17,943 bases of DNA. Source: Enterococcaceae bacterium (GTDB taxonomy: Bacteria > Bacillota > Bacilli > Lactobacillales > Catellicoccaceae). The stretch spans positions 1 to 17,943 of the forward strand of contig JASLFJ010000017.1 of assembly GCA_030150665.1 (NCBI GenBank), read 5' to 3'. A program made the position numbers and the translations under genes. Under the pieces are notes generated by a model. It was not told the DNA's origin. It searched no databases and saw nothing but the letters and a program-made list of their open reading frames with translations. Of this stretch, positions 1 to 7,642 are shown piece after piece. Positions within the stretch are counted from its first letter, which is position 1. Each line of letters begins with the position of its first letter.

Positions 1-2
1 TG

Positions 3-53
3 CCTCCACAAATTCCTGGAGATCATATAAAAAGTGTCTATATTGAACAATAA
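3..53 (+). CDS. C-terminal tail of an unidentified protein (5' end outside window)
   Basis: One frame is open from the window edge to a TAA at 51-53 and reads PPQIPGDHIKSVYIEQ. The other two forward frames stop at 28-30 and 44-46. The trmK ATG lies 35 bases after the stop, with its own ribosome binding site and no terminator between, so this is probably the last gene of the same transcript. In many relatives the gene before trmK is the sigma factor gene rpoD, but these residues do not look like the conserved C-terminus of SigA. Sixteen residues are too few to name the family, and the stretch may not be coding at all. Confidence 0.35.
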   Translation, partial: PPQIPGDHIKSVYIEQ

Positions 54-87
54 ATGATAAGATGAGTTTTAACAAAGGAGATATGTT

Positions 88-783
88 ATGGTAAAATTGT
101 CACAAAGATTATCCAGTGTAGCAGAATATGTTCCTAAAGACAGTATATTGGCAGATATTGGTTCAGATCATGCCTATTTACCTTGTGCTTTAGTCAAAGA
201 TCAGAACATTAAATATGCCATTGCTGGAGAAGTAGCAAAAGGACCTTTTCAACGAGCACAGTTAGAAGTACAAAAACAAGGGTTAACTTCTTTTATCGAT
301 GTTCGTTTAGGTGATGGACTATCTGTAATTAATCCAAGTCAAGATCAAGTGACATGTATTACTATATGTGGTATGGGTGGCAAGCTTATTAGACGTATTT
401 TACATGAAGGATATGAGCAACAACATATTGTGGGAAAAGAGCGTTTAATTCTTCAACCTAATGTTGGAGAGTTATATGTTCGAAGATGGCTTATGAAATA
501 TAATTATATGATTTTAGAAGAACAATTATTAGAAGAAGATGGCTATCTTTATGAAATTATTGTTGCCGAACCTAGCTCTATCTCAATGGCTTATACTGCT
601 AAGGATTTATTATTTGGTCCTTATTTACTGCAACATCCAGATGAATTATTTTATCAAAAAAGAAAACAAGAACAAATACATTATCAAAATATATTAGATC
701 AACTACCAAAAAGAGTAGAGACAGAACAAAAAAGAAGGCAGTTAGAACATATTTTAAAACATATTAATGAGGTGATAAAGTAG
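88..783 (+). CDS. trmK: tRNA (adenine(22)-N1)-methyltransferase TrmK
   Basis: This is a 231-residue protein of the TrmK/YqfN family, a cytosolic SAM-dependent enzyme that methylates N1 of A22 in tRNA. The Rossmann SAM-binding motif is ADIGSDHAYLP (residues 22-32). It is followed by GEV (47-49), RLGDGL (73-78), the family signature CGMGG (94-98) and LQPN (122-125). The C-terminal third (about 165-231) is charged and probably forms the helical, coiled-coil-like tRNA-contacting part. The start is supported by AAAGGAG at 74-80, seven bases before the ATG. The stop TAG shares its last base with the GTG start of the Nif3-family gene. The trmK-nif3 pair is a conserved Firmicutes arrangement, so the two are surely co-transcribed. 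Confidence 0.93.
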   Translation: MVKLSQRLSSVAEYVPKDSILADIGSDHAYLPCALVKDQNIKYAIAGEVAKGPFQRAQLEVQKQGLTSFIDVRLGDGLSVINPSQDQVTCITICGMGGKLIRRILHEGYEQQHIVGKERLILQPNVGELYVRRWLMKYNYMILEEQLLEEDGYLYEIIVAEPSSISMAYTAKDLLFGPYLLQHPDELFYQKRKQEQIHYQNILDQLPKRVETEQKRRQLEHILKHINEVIK

Positions 784-1820
784 TGACAACAGGGCTAGAG
801 ATTATTCAAAGATTTGAAACTTATTGTCCGTTATCTTTTGCGGAAAAAGGTGATAAAGTAGGACTTCAAATTGGAACATTAGATCGACCAGTGAAAAAAG
901 TACTTATTACTTTAGATATTCGACCAGAAGTTGTTCAAGAGGCAATTGATAAGCAGGTTGATTTAATTATTGCCAAGCATCCTATTATTTTTAAGTCTGT
1001 TGATACTATTACTACAGGACATCCTCAATCAGAGATGTATCTTTCATTAATTCAAGCTAATATTTCTGTATATATTGCTCATACAAATATTGATATTATT
1101 CCAGATGGATTAAATGATTGGTTATGTCAGCGCTTAGAGATTGAAAATACAACTTATTTGCATAAAACTCATGAGCTTTATTTTCAGCATATTCAAACTC
1201 CTGTAGCTAGTTTTTTAGAAGAGGATTCGATTCAAGACTTAAAAGATCTAGGAGCAGAAGAAATACAACATTTGATTACACGTGAGGGTATTTTATTTAC
1301 GTGTAGATGTTTAGAAGATCAGCGATCAGCTATTTTGAGTTATTTAAATGAATATCAACTTTATCAGGGGCAGTTTGAAATTACTCCTTTATCATATCCT
1401 AAACTAGAATTTGGCTTGGGACGTGTTGGACAGTTAAAAACACCCATCTCATTAAAAGAATTATTATCTAAGATTGATCAACACTTAGAAACAAGAGAAA
1501 TTCGTTATATTGCTTCAGATTTAGATAAAAAAGTATCTACTATTGCAATATGTGGAGGTAGCGGTGAAAAATTTTATCCAGATGCATTGAATAAAGGAGC
1601 AGATGTCTATATTACGGGTGATGTATATTATCATACAGCTCATGATCTATGGTCTTTAGGATTAATTACCATTGATCCAGGACATTATATTGAAGCGATT
1701 TTTAAAGAAGAACTTGTTCAAAAATTTAATCTTTGGAAAGAAAAAGAGCATTGGGATACTGATTTTATAATATCTGAAATTGACACCAATCCATTTTTTA
1801 CTTTCAATAAAGATAAATAA
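783..1820 (+). CDS. Nif3-like dinuclear metal centre protein (YqfO family)
   Basis: This 345-residue member of the Nif3/DUF34 family resembles B. subtilis YqfO. The family is often annotated as GTP cyclohydrolase 1 type 2, but its physiological role is unsettled. The N-terminal Nif3 half carries metal-ligand motifs AKHPIIF (His66) and AHTNID (His100, Asp104). The C-terminal half carries HTAHD and the family signature DPGHYIE. The roughly 120-300 region between them fits the PII/CutA-like insert that makes the Gram-positive proteins longer than E. coli YbgI (about 247 residues). The start is GTG, overlapping the trmK stop by one base, with AGGTGAT at 770-776 as ribosome binding site. I am sure of the family and not of the reaction. 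Confidence 0.9.
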   Translation: MTTGLEIIQRFETYCPLSFAEKGDKVGLQIGTLDRPVKKVLITLDIRPEVVQEAIDKQVDLIIAKHPIIFKSVDTITTGHPQSEMYLSLIQANISVYIAHTNIDIIPDGLNDWLCQRLEIENTTYLHKTHELYFQHIQTPVASFLEEDSIQDLKDLGAEEIQHLITREGILFTCRCLEDQRSAILSYLNEYQLYQGQFEITPLSYPKLEFGLGRVGQLKTPISLKELLSKIDQHLETREIRYIASDLDKKVSTIAICGGSGEKFYPDALNKGADVYITGDVYYHTAHDLWSLGLITIDPGHYIEAIFKEELVQKFNLWKEKEHWDTDFIISEIDTNPFFTFNKDK

Positions 1821-1843
1821 ATAATATGAAGGAGGAGTTTATT

Positions 1844-3091
1844 ATGAGAGAATCATTAGTTTCTAGATTTTTAGATTATGTAACAATAAATACGCGTTCT
1901 GATGCAACAAGTGATACAGTACCTTCTACAGCATGTCAAACAGATTTTGCGATGCGTCTTGTTGAGGATTTAAAAGCATTAGGTGTAGAATATGTAACTT
2001 ATTATGAAAAAAATGGTTTTGTAATTGCAATGTTGCCAAGTAATATTGATCAAGAGGTTGCTAAGATTGGTTTTATTGCACATATGGATACAGCTGATTT
2101 TGAATCAGAACATGTTTCGCCAAAAATTGTGAAAGACTATGACGGTATATCTGATATTATTTTAGATGAAGCTGGAACCTATCGTCTTCGTGTTGAAGAT
2201 TTTCCTCAATTAAAAAATTATGCAGGGGATACTTTAATTACAACAGATGGTACTACATTATTAGGTGCTGATGATAAAGCAGGGATTGTTGAAATTTTTG
2301 AAATGTTGCAATATTTTATCCATCATCCAGAAGTAGCTCATGGAGAAATCTGGGTGGCTTTTGGCCCAGATGAAGAGATTGGTCGTGGTGCAGATTTATT
2401 TGATCCAAAAGATTTTCCAGTTGATTTTGCCTATACAGTTGATGGAGGGCCAATTGGTGAATTGCAGTATGAAACTTTTAATGGTGCTTATGCCCATGTG
2501 ACTATTCAAGGTAAAAATGTACATCCAGGTACTGCAAAAGATACTATGATTAATGCATTACAAATTGCTATTGATTTTCATAATTTATTACCACAAAATG
2601 AAGTTCCAGAGCATACAACAGCTCGAGAAGGATTTTATCATTTAATGGAGTTAGAAGGCACGGTAGAAGAAGCTCAAATGCATTATATTATTCGAGATCA
2701 TGATCGTGATACTTTTAATAAACGCAAACAACAATTATTAAAAAATGCTGAATGGATTAATGATCATTATGATGAACCACGTATTTTAGTAGAGATGACT
2801 GATCAGTATTATAATATGGGAGAAGTTATTGAAAAAGATATGCGCAGTGTTTATTTAGCAGAAAAAGCAATGAAGCATATTGGGATTACGCCGATTATTG
2901 AACCGGTTCGAGGAGGAACAGATGGCTCTAAAATTTCATTTTTAGGCATTCCTACACCGAACTTATTTGCAGGTGGTGAAAATATGCATGGGCGATTTGA
3001 ATTTATCTCTGTTCAAACTATGGAAGCTGCTGTAGATACATTAATTCACATTGTTATGTTAAACGCATCGTTAGAAGCAAATGATAAATAA
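1844..3091 (+). CDS. pepT: Peptidase T (tripeptide aminopeptidase)
   Basis: This 415-residue cytosolic M20-family zinc peptidase removes the N-terminal residue of tripeptides. Ligand motifs are HMDTADF (His80, Asp82), GADDKAG (Asp143, bridging), DEEIG (catalytic Glu177, ligand Glu178), TVDGG (Asp200) and ENMHGRFEF (His382). The order and spacing follow E. coli PepT (about 408 residues). A dimerisation domain occupies roughly 210-320. An in-frame ATG at 1826 would add six residues, but AAGGAGGAG at 1829-1837 lies inside that extension and is ideally placed six bases before the ATG at 1844, so 1844 is the start. The gene follows nif3 by 23 bases and precedes the GntR-family gene by 30. Peptide use suits an amino-acid-requiring lactic acid bacterium. 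Confidence 0.95.
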   Translation: MRESLVSRFLDYVTINTRSDATSDTVPSTACQTDFAMRLVEDLKALGVEYVTYYEKNGFVIAMLPSNIDQEVAKIGFIAHMDTADFESEHVSPKIVKDYDGISDIILDEAGTYRLRVEDFPQLKNYAGDTLITTDGTTLLGADDKAGIVEIFEMLQYFIHHPEVAHGEIWVAFGPDEEIGRGADLFDPKDFPVDFAYTVDGGPIGELQYETFNGAYAHVTIQGKNVHPGTAKDTMINALQIAIDFHNLLPQNEVPEHTTAREGFYHLMELEGTVEEAQMHYIIRDHDRDTFNKRKQQLLKNAEWINDHYDEPRILVEMTDQYYNMGEVIEKDMRSVYLAEKAMKHIGITPIIEPVRGGTDGSKISFLGIPTPNLFAGGENMHGRFEFISVQTMEAAVDTLIHIVMLNASLEANDK

Positions 3092-3121
3092 GAAAATTCT
3101 TATTAGAAAAGGAACGATGTT

Positions 3122-3850
3122 ATGGTAGATCATAAAATACCTAGATATATTCAAATTTATGATCAAATTAGAAATGATATAGCCTCTGGAACATGGCAAG
3201 TTGGAGAAAAATTACCCCCTGAAAGAGAACTTGCTGAGTTATTTAATGTGAGTCGTATGACACTGCGTCAAGCAATTCAAGTATTAGTAGATGATGGTAT
3301 TATTGAACGTAAAGTAGGTTCAGGAACATTTGTTGCAAGACAAAAAGTACAAGAACATATTGATGGTGTCGTTAGTTTTTCCCAAATTATTCGTTCTCAA
3401 GGGAAAATACCTTCTAGTAAAACCATTCATTATTATCAAACAGAACCGAATGAATTAGAAAAAACAAAGTTATGTTTAAGATCTGAAGATATTTTACGTA
3501 TGGAACGTATTCGTTATGCAGATCATATCCCGATTTGTTTTGAGGTAACAAGTGTTCCTTATCATCTTATTGCTTCTTATACACAAGAAGAGATTACTCA
3601 GTCACTGTATGAAGTATTGCAAAAAAATCCACAACAAAAATTAGGAAGAGCAATTCAAACCATCAGTGCGACAACGGCTTCTGATAAACTTGCACAATAT
3701 TTAGAAATAGAAAAACATGATGCTATTTTAAAAGTATCACAAATTTCTTATTTTCAAGATGGGATTCCTTTTGAATGGGTGAATAGTCATTATGTAGGTC
3801 ATAGATTTGAATTTTATTTAGAAAAAAAAGAAAAAGAATCTTATTTATAA
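3122..3850 (+). CDS. GntR-family transcriptional regulator, HutC/UTRA subfamily
   Basis: This is a 242-residue DNA-binding regulator. Residues about 8-72 form the winged helix (RYIQIYDQIRNDI, LPPERELAELF, SRMTLRQAIQVL, and the wing GSGTFV). Residues about 95-235 form a UTRA effector domain with the usual LRMERIRYAD and FEWVNSHYVG segments. The pattern resembles B. subtilis YvoA/NagR, which senses amino-sugar phosphates, but no sugar gene is nearby, so ligand and targets are unknown. AAAAGGAA at 3107-3114 precedes the ATG by seven bases. Another ATG at 3117 is out of frame. It lies 30 bases after pepT, and its stop codon sits at the centre of the terminator palindrome. A TTATG-N6-CATAA inverted repeat spans its start codon and could be autoregulatory, though this is weak. 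Confidence 0.9.
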   Translation: MVDHKIPRYIQIYDQIRNDIASGTWQVGEKLPPERELAELFNVSRMTLRQAIQVLVDDGIIERKVGSGTFVARQKVQEHIDGVVSFSQIIRSQGKIPSSKTIHYYQTEPNELEKTKLCLRSEDILRMERIRYADHIPICFEVTSVPYHLIASYTQEEITQSLYEVLQKNPQQKLGRAIQTISATTASDKLAQYLEIEKHDAILKVSQISYFQDGIPFEWVNSHYVGHRFEFYLEKKEKESYL

Positions 3851-3864
3851 ATAAGATTCTTTTT
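3831..3864. terminator. Bidirectional intrinsic terminator, 17-bp perfect palindrome
   Basis: The 17-base arm AAAAAGAATCTTATTTA (3831-3847) is followed immediately by its exact reverse complement (3848-3864). The central bases must open to form the loop. On the plus strand the stem ends in six T (3860-3865). On the minus strand it runs into T-rich sequence opposite A-runs at 3822-3835. It separates the convergent gntR-family and flavoprotein genes and can serve both. The gntR stop TAA (3848-3850) lies at the centre of symmetry. Confidence 0.85.
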
Positions 3865-3911
3865 TATGTATCAATGATTAACAACGATTCTTTTTTTTAC
3901 CTTAAATAGGC

Positions 3912-5159
3912 CTAGTCATTACTATGAGTCCCAGCAACGTATCCTGTAGCAAGTGCTGCTGTAATATTATATCCGCCAGTATAACCATTAATATCTAAGA
4001 CTTCTCCTGCAAAAAATAATCCTTGTAGTAATTTACTTTCTAATGTTTTTGGATTAATTTCTTTAAGAGCAACACCTCCACCTGTAACAAATGAGCGTTC
4101 TAATGGCCATGTGTTAGAAATTTGAATAGGAAAGTCTTTAATATGATTTGCTAAGTTATATAGTTGTTCTTGTGATACTTGGTTGATAGGTAACGCTGTA
4201 TCAATGTTAGATTGTATAAGTAAAAAAATTAAGTAGCGCTCTGGGAGATAGCCTTTTAATGCATTTTTTATTGATTTTTTAGGTTGATTTTGTTTTTGTG
4301 TTAACAAATATTGTATACATTGTTCTTTAGTTTGGTGAGGAAGGACATCTAAAAGCACAGTGACTGTTTCTTGTTTTTTTAATAATTGTTGGACAAACAT
4401 ACTTGATCTTAATGCTGCAGGTCCTGATAGACCAAAGTGAGTAAATAAAAGATCAAGATATTGTTCAGAATGAACTTTATGAGACTGATCAATAACAGAT
4501 AATTTAATATTTTGTAAGCTAAGACCTTGTAGTTGTTTTTCTTTAATAAAAGTTTCTTGAGAACATAAAGGAGATTCTGTAGGATAAAGCGGTGTAATGG
4601 TATGACCTGCTTGTTTGGCCAGATGATAACCTGCTCCAGTAGATCCTGTATGAGGATATGTTTTTCCTCCTGTTGTTATAATAACATTTTGGCATTTTAT
4701 ATACTGATTATCTGTTAATCGAACACCTTTTAACTGATGTTGCTCAATCCATAATTGAGAGACTTCTGATTGATACCAGATAGTTACATTTAATCGGTTA
4801 AGTTCATCGATTAATATATCAACAATCGTTTTGGATTTATCTGTACATGGAAACATTCTGCCGTGATCTTCTTCTTTTAAACAAACATTCCGTGAAGTAA
4901 AAAAATCAATAATATCATAATTATTAAATTGAGCAAATGTACTGTATAAAAATTTTCCATTGCCTGGAATATGATTAATTAATTCCTCAACAGGTACAGC
5001 ATTAGTGACATTACATCTTCCTCCTCCTGTCATTAACATTTTTTTACCGAGTCGTTTATTTTTTTCAATAAGTAGAACGTGTTTTTGATGCTGTGCAGCA
5101 GCTATAGCGGCCATCATACCACTAGGGCCACCGCCAATAATTATTGTATTAAATTTCAT
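3912..5159 (-). CDS. FAD-dependent oxidoreductase, BaiN/HI0933 family
   Basis: This is a 415-residue flavoprotein. The N-terminal dinucleotide-binding motif is GGGPSG (9-14) with the ribose-binding acidic residue in LLIEKNK (Glu32). It is followed by the family hallmark TGGGRCNVTN (44-53). A second FAD contact region is TTGGKTYPHTGSTGAGY. The C-terminal signature GEVLDINGYTGGYN is intact and full length. The family is widespread and mostly of unknown substrate. BaiN acts in bile-acid reduction in clostridia, but that should not be transferred here. The start ATG (complement of 5157-5159) has AAAGGA (complement of 5167-5172) seven bases upstream. The gene diverges from the rimP operon and converges on the gntR-family gene, so it is probably transcribed alone. 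Confidence 0.88.
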   Translation of the reverse strand: MKFNTIIIGGGPSGMMAAIAAAQHQKHVLLIEKNKRLGKKMLMTGGGRCNVTNAVPVEELINHIPGNGKFLYSTFAQFNNYDIIDFFTSRNVCLKEEDHGRMFPCTDKSKTIVDILIDELNRLNVTIWYQSEVSQLWIEQHQLKGVRLTDNQYIKCQNVIITTGGKTYPHTGSTGAGYHLAKQAGHTITPLYPTESPLCSQETFIKEKQLQGLSLQNIKLSVIDQSHKVHSEQYLDLLFTHFGLSGPAALRSSMFVQQLLKKQETVTVLLDVLPHQTKEQCIQYLLTQKQNQPKKSIKNALKGYLPERYLIFLLIQSNIDTALPINQVSQEQLYNLANHIKDFPIQISNTWPLERSFVTGGGVALKEINPKTLESKLLQGLFFAGEVLDINGYTGGYNITAALATGYVAGTHSND

Positions 5160-5217
5160 GACAAAATCCTTTCATTATGTTTATATGTTTGCATTCATAG
5201 TTTATTATTAATGATCA

Positions 5218-5246
5218 ATTATACTATATTTGTAGAAATAATAAAA
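5218..5246 (-). promoter_or_regulatory. Candidate promoter of the flavoprotein gene
   Basis: On the minus strand a perfect TATAAT occupies 5218-5223. A weak TTTTAT at 5241-5246 lies 17 bases upstream. The start point would be near 5211, leaving a leader of about 50 bases. The element sits back to back with the rimP promoter, and its -35 region overlaps the rimP spacer. Confidence 0.5.
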
Positions 5247-5258
5247 ATATGCTATAAT
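5230..5258 (+). promoter_or_regulatory. Extended -10 promoter of the rimP-nusA-infB operon
   Basis: TTGTAG (5230-5235) and TATAAT (5253-5258) are separated by exactly 17 bases. TG at 5250-5251 gives an extended -10 (TGCTATAAT). Transcription should begin near 5265, about 15 bases before the leader hairpin. This is the best sigma-A promoter in the window by eye. Confidence 0.8.
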
Positions 5259-5279
5259 GATTTTTACAATGATACCGTT

Positions 5280-5310
5280 AAAGAGTGAGCGATTTTCGCT
5301 CACTCTTTTT
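5280..5310 (+). terminator. Leader terminator-like hairpin upstream of rimP (putative attenuator)
   Basis: The arms AAAGAGTGAGCGA (5280-5292) and TCGCTCACTCTTT (5296-5308) pair perfectly over 13 bp around a three-base loop, and the T run extends to 5310. It lies between the operon promoter and the rimP ribosome binding site, with no plus-strand gene upstream for it to terminate. The T-tract is only five long and is followed by AATGAAATG, so termination may need help. The position matches leader attenuation as reported for nusA autoregulation in B. subtilis; the mechanism here is inference. Confidence 0.75.
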
Positions 5311-5351
5311 AATGAAATGATATAAATATGGGTAATAAAGGGGTAGATAAG

Positions 5352-5825
5352 ATGAATCATGTATTAAAAGCGGTTTATCCAATGATTGAAGATAAAGTAC
5401 AGTCCTGCGCTTTTGAACTTGTTGATGTAGAATATGTAAAAGAAGGAAAACAATGGTTTTTACGTATTTTTATTGATAAGCCAGGAGGAATTGATATTGA
5501 AGAATGTGTTTTAGCTAGTGAAAAAATTAGTGAAGCACTTGATCAATTAGATCCAGATCCTATTCCTCATGCTTATTTTTTAGAAGTATCATCTCCAGGA
5601 GCCGAAAGACCTTTAAAAACTGAAGAAGATTTAAAAAAAGCAATTCAAGAATATATTCATGTATCTCTTTATCAGCAGATTGAAGGACAAAAACAGTGGG
5701 AAGGGACATTAATTGATCTTAATGATGAGGAATTAGTTTTAGATATTTCTAATCATAAACAACAAAAAACGATGAGTATACCAAGAACAAGTATTGCTAA
5801 AGTAAGAAAAGCTATTAAATTTTAA
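5352..5825 (+). CDS. rimP: Ribosome maturation factor RimP
   Basis: This 157-residue protein (YlxS/YhbC family) is needed for 30S subunit maturation. The N-terminal alpha/beta domain includes FELVDVEYVKEG (21-32) and FLRIFIDKPGGI. The signature VSSPGAERPL is at 79-88, and a C-terminal SH3-like barrel covers about 90-157. An in-frame ATG at 5328 would add eight residues but has no ribosome binding site. AAAGGGG at 5337-5343 lies eight bases before the ATG at 5352 and gives the normal family length, so 5352 is the start. It is the first gene of the operon, behind the leader hairpin, and is followed by nusA after 28 bases. Confidence 0.95.
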   Translation: MNHVLKAVYPMIEDKVQSCAFELVDVEYVKEGKQWFLRIFIDKPGGIDIEECVLASEKISEALDQLDPDPIPHAYFLEVSSPGAERPLKTEEDLKKAIQEYIHVSLYQQIEGQKQWEGTLIDLNDEELVLDISNHKQQKTMSIPRTSIAKVRKAIKF

Positions 5826-5853
5826 AAAACGAATTATAGAAAGGAATAAGATC

Positions 5854-6993
5854 ATGAGTAAAGAAATGATTAGAGCTTTAGAAGCTTTAGAACAAGAAAA
5901 AGGAATTTCTAAAGATATTGTGATTGAAGCCTTAGAAGCAGCTCTTGTTTCAGCATATAAGCGTCATTATGGACAATCACAAAATGTTGAGGTGACTTTT
6001 GATGAAGATAAAGGTGATATTCATGTTTATGCGCTAAAAGAAGTCACTGAAGAAGTAATGGATTCACAATTAGAAGTAAGTTTAGAAGAAGCTCTTACGT
6101 TAAATCATGCTTATGAAATTGGCGATAAAGTACGTTTTGAAGTAACACCAAAAGATTTTGGTAGAATTGCGGCACAAACGGCAAAACAAGTGATTTTACA
6201 ACGTGTAAGAGAAGCGGAGCGCACCATTATTTATAATGAATTTAGTGCATATGAAAAAGATATTATGCAAGGAATTGTTGATCGACAAGATAAACGATAT
6301 ATTTATGTTAATTTAGGTAAAATTGAAGCCGTATTATCAAAACAAGATCAAATTCCTCATGAACAATACCAACCAAATGATCGTATTAAAGTATATGTTT
6401 CTCGCGTTGAAAATACATCTAAAGGCCCTCAAGTTTTTGTAAGTCGTAGTCATCCTGATTTGCTTAAACGATTATTTGAACAAGAAGTTCCAGAAGTTTA
6501 TGATGGACTGGTTGAGATTGTAAGTGTAGCACGAGAAGCTGGAGATCGTTCTAAAATTGCTGTGCGTTCTTTAGATCCAGATATTGATCCAGTTGGTACT
6601 TGTGTAGGACCTAAAGGACAACGTGTTCAAGCTATTGTTAATGAGTTAAAAGGCGAAAATATGGATATTGTTGAGTGGAATGAAGATCCAAAAATTTATA
6701 TTGCCAATGCATTAAATCCTGCTCAAATTAAAGATGTGATTTTTGATGAAGACGGCAGATCTTGTACAGTAATTGTACCAGATTATCAATTGTCACTAGC
6801 TATTGGTAAAAAAGGGCAAAATGCTCGTTTAGCAGCTAAATTGACAAACTATAAAATTGATATTAAGTCTGAGTCAGAATATAATGAATTACAAGAGACA
6901 TTAGATAATGCATCAATAGTTACTGAAGAAAATGATACACAATCATCTATAGAAGAAACAATTATATTAGAAGATGATTTCTTTTCAAATTAA
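5854..6993 (+). CDS. nusA: Transcription termination/antitermination factor NusA
   Basis: This 379-residue protein binds RNA polymerase and modulates pausing, hairpin folding and intrinsic termination. The N-terminal RNAP-binding domain spans about 1-125. An S1 domain (about 135-199) contains YIYVNLGKIEAVLSK. KH1 has the loop GPKGQ (252-256) and KH2 has IGKKGQN (317-323). It ends in an acidic tail (about 345-379) and lacks the C-terminal acidic repeats of E. coli NusA, which is normal for Firmicutes. AAAGGA sits upstream of the ATG. Being encoded behind a hairpin with a weak T-tract, it may dampen its own operon. Confidence 0.97.
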   Translation: MSKEMIRALEALEQEKGISKDIVIEALEAALVSAYKRHYGQSQNVEVTFDEDKGDIHVYALKEVTEEVMDSQLEVSLEEALTLNHAYEIGDKVRFEVTPKDFGRIAAQTAKQVILQRVREAERTIIYNEFSAYEKDIMQGIVDRQDKRYIYVNLGKIEAVLSKQDQIPHEQYQPNDRIKVYVSRVENTSKGPQVFVSRSHPDLLKRLFEQEVPEVYDGLVEIVSVAREAGDRSKIAVRSLDPDIDPVGTCVGPKGQRVQAIVNELKGENMDIVEWNEDPKIYIANALNPAQIKDVIFDEDGRSCTVIVPDYQLSLAIGKKGQNARLAAKLTNYKIDIKSESEYNELQETLDNASIVTEENDTQSSIEETIILEDDFFSN

Positions 6994-7029
6994 TTGTCTG
7001 TAAATGCAATAATGAAGGGAAGAATTTTT

Positions 7030-7329
7030 ATGAAACAAAAAAAAGTTCCTTTAAGACAATGTGTTGTAACACGAAATCAGTATCCTAAAAAAGATTTATT
7101 ACGCATCGTTAGATCTAAAGACGGGGTTGTTCATATCGATCCTTCTGGGAAACTCCCTGGTAGAGGCGCTTATATATTTATGGATCCAAAATTAGTTGAT
7201 CAAGCACAGAAAACACAAGTATTAGCACGTGCGCTAAATATAGAGATTCCTGATTCTTTTTATGAAGAGTTAAAACAATACATTTCACATCAATTAGCAA
7301 GACGGGAGCTGTTTTCAGATGACCGATAA
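7030..7329 (+). CDS. ylxR: YlxR/RnpM family RNA-binding protein (DUF448)
   Basis: This small basic protein of 99 residues belongs to the YlxR family encoded next to nusA across Firmicutes. The hallmarks are present: VPLRQCVVTRNQYPKKDLLRI near the N-terminus (shown in part: LRQCVVTR) and GKLPGRGAYIF in the middle. The B. subtilis homologue has been reported to bind and modulate RNase P (RnpM); I transfer that by family only. Upstream in-frame starts exist at TTG 6994 and ATG 7012. However, AAGGGA at 7015-7020 precedes the ATG at 7030 by nine bases, and that start gives the usual family length. Its 3' end overlaps ylxQ by 11 bases, which suggests translational coupling. Confidence 0.9.
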   Translation: MKQKKVPLRQCVVTRNQYPKKDLLRIVRSKDGVVHIDPSGKLPGRGAYIFMDPKLVDQAQKTQVLARALNIEIPDSFYEELKQYISHQLARRELFSDDR

Positions 7330-7630
7330 AGAGCATATGTTACAATTATTAGGGTTAATGCAAGTTTCAGGTAATTTAGAATCTGGAGAAGAACAAATAT
7401 TTAATCAATTATCTTCTGGACGCATTTTAGCGATTGTTTTTGCAAGTGATGTTAGTCAAAATACACGAAAAAAAATACTAGATAAATGTACTTATTACAA
7501 TATTCCATACTTTGATTTATTTACTAAGGCAGAGATAAGTCATGCAATTGGAAGAAGTCGTTCGGTTTGTGGCATAATAAATGAAGGTTTTTATCACAAA
7601 TTTAATGAATTAAATAGAACTGAGAATTAG
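7319..7630 (+). CDS. ylxQ: L7Ae-family RNA-binding protein YlxQ
   Basis: This 103-residue protein is of the ribosomal L7Ae/L30e/YlxQ type, a group that binds kink-turn RNAs. Visible family traits are GRILAIVFASDVSQNTRKKI, split here as LAIVFASDVS and NTRKKI, then YYNIPYFDLFTKAEISHAIG and the closing GIINEGF. The gene begins inside ylxR, with GGGAG at 7304-7308 as its ribosome binding site, and stops 12 bases before infB. Its conserved place between nusA and infB is stronger evidence for its name than any single residue. The cellular role of YlxQ is not settled. Confidence 0.88.
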   Translation: MTDKEHMLQLLGLMQVSGNLESGEEQIFNQLSSGRILAIVFASDVSQNTRKKILDKCTYYNIPYFDLFTKAEISHAIGRSRSVCGIINEGFYHKFNELNRTEN

Positions 7631-7642
7631 GAAGGTGATTAC

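Noticed and set aside
5079..5288. Open frame of 69 codons on the plus strand
   Set aside because: It is antisense to the conserved N-terminus of the flavoprotein gene and runs across both divergent promoters. It has no family resemblance and no ribosome binding site.
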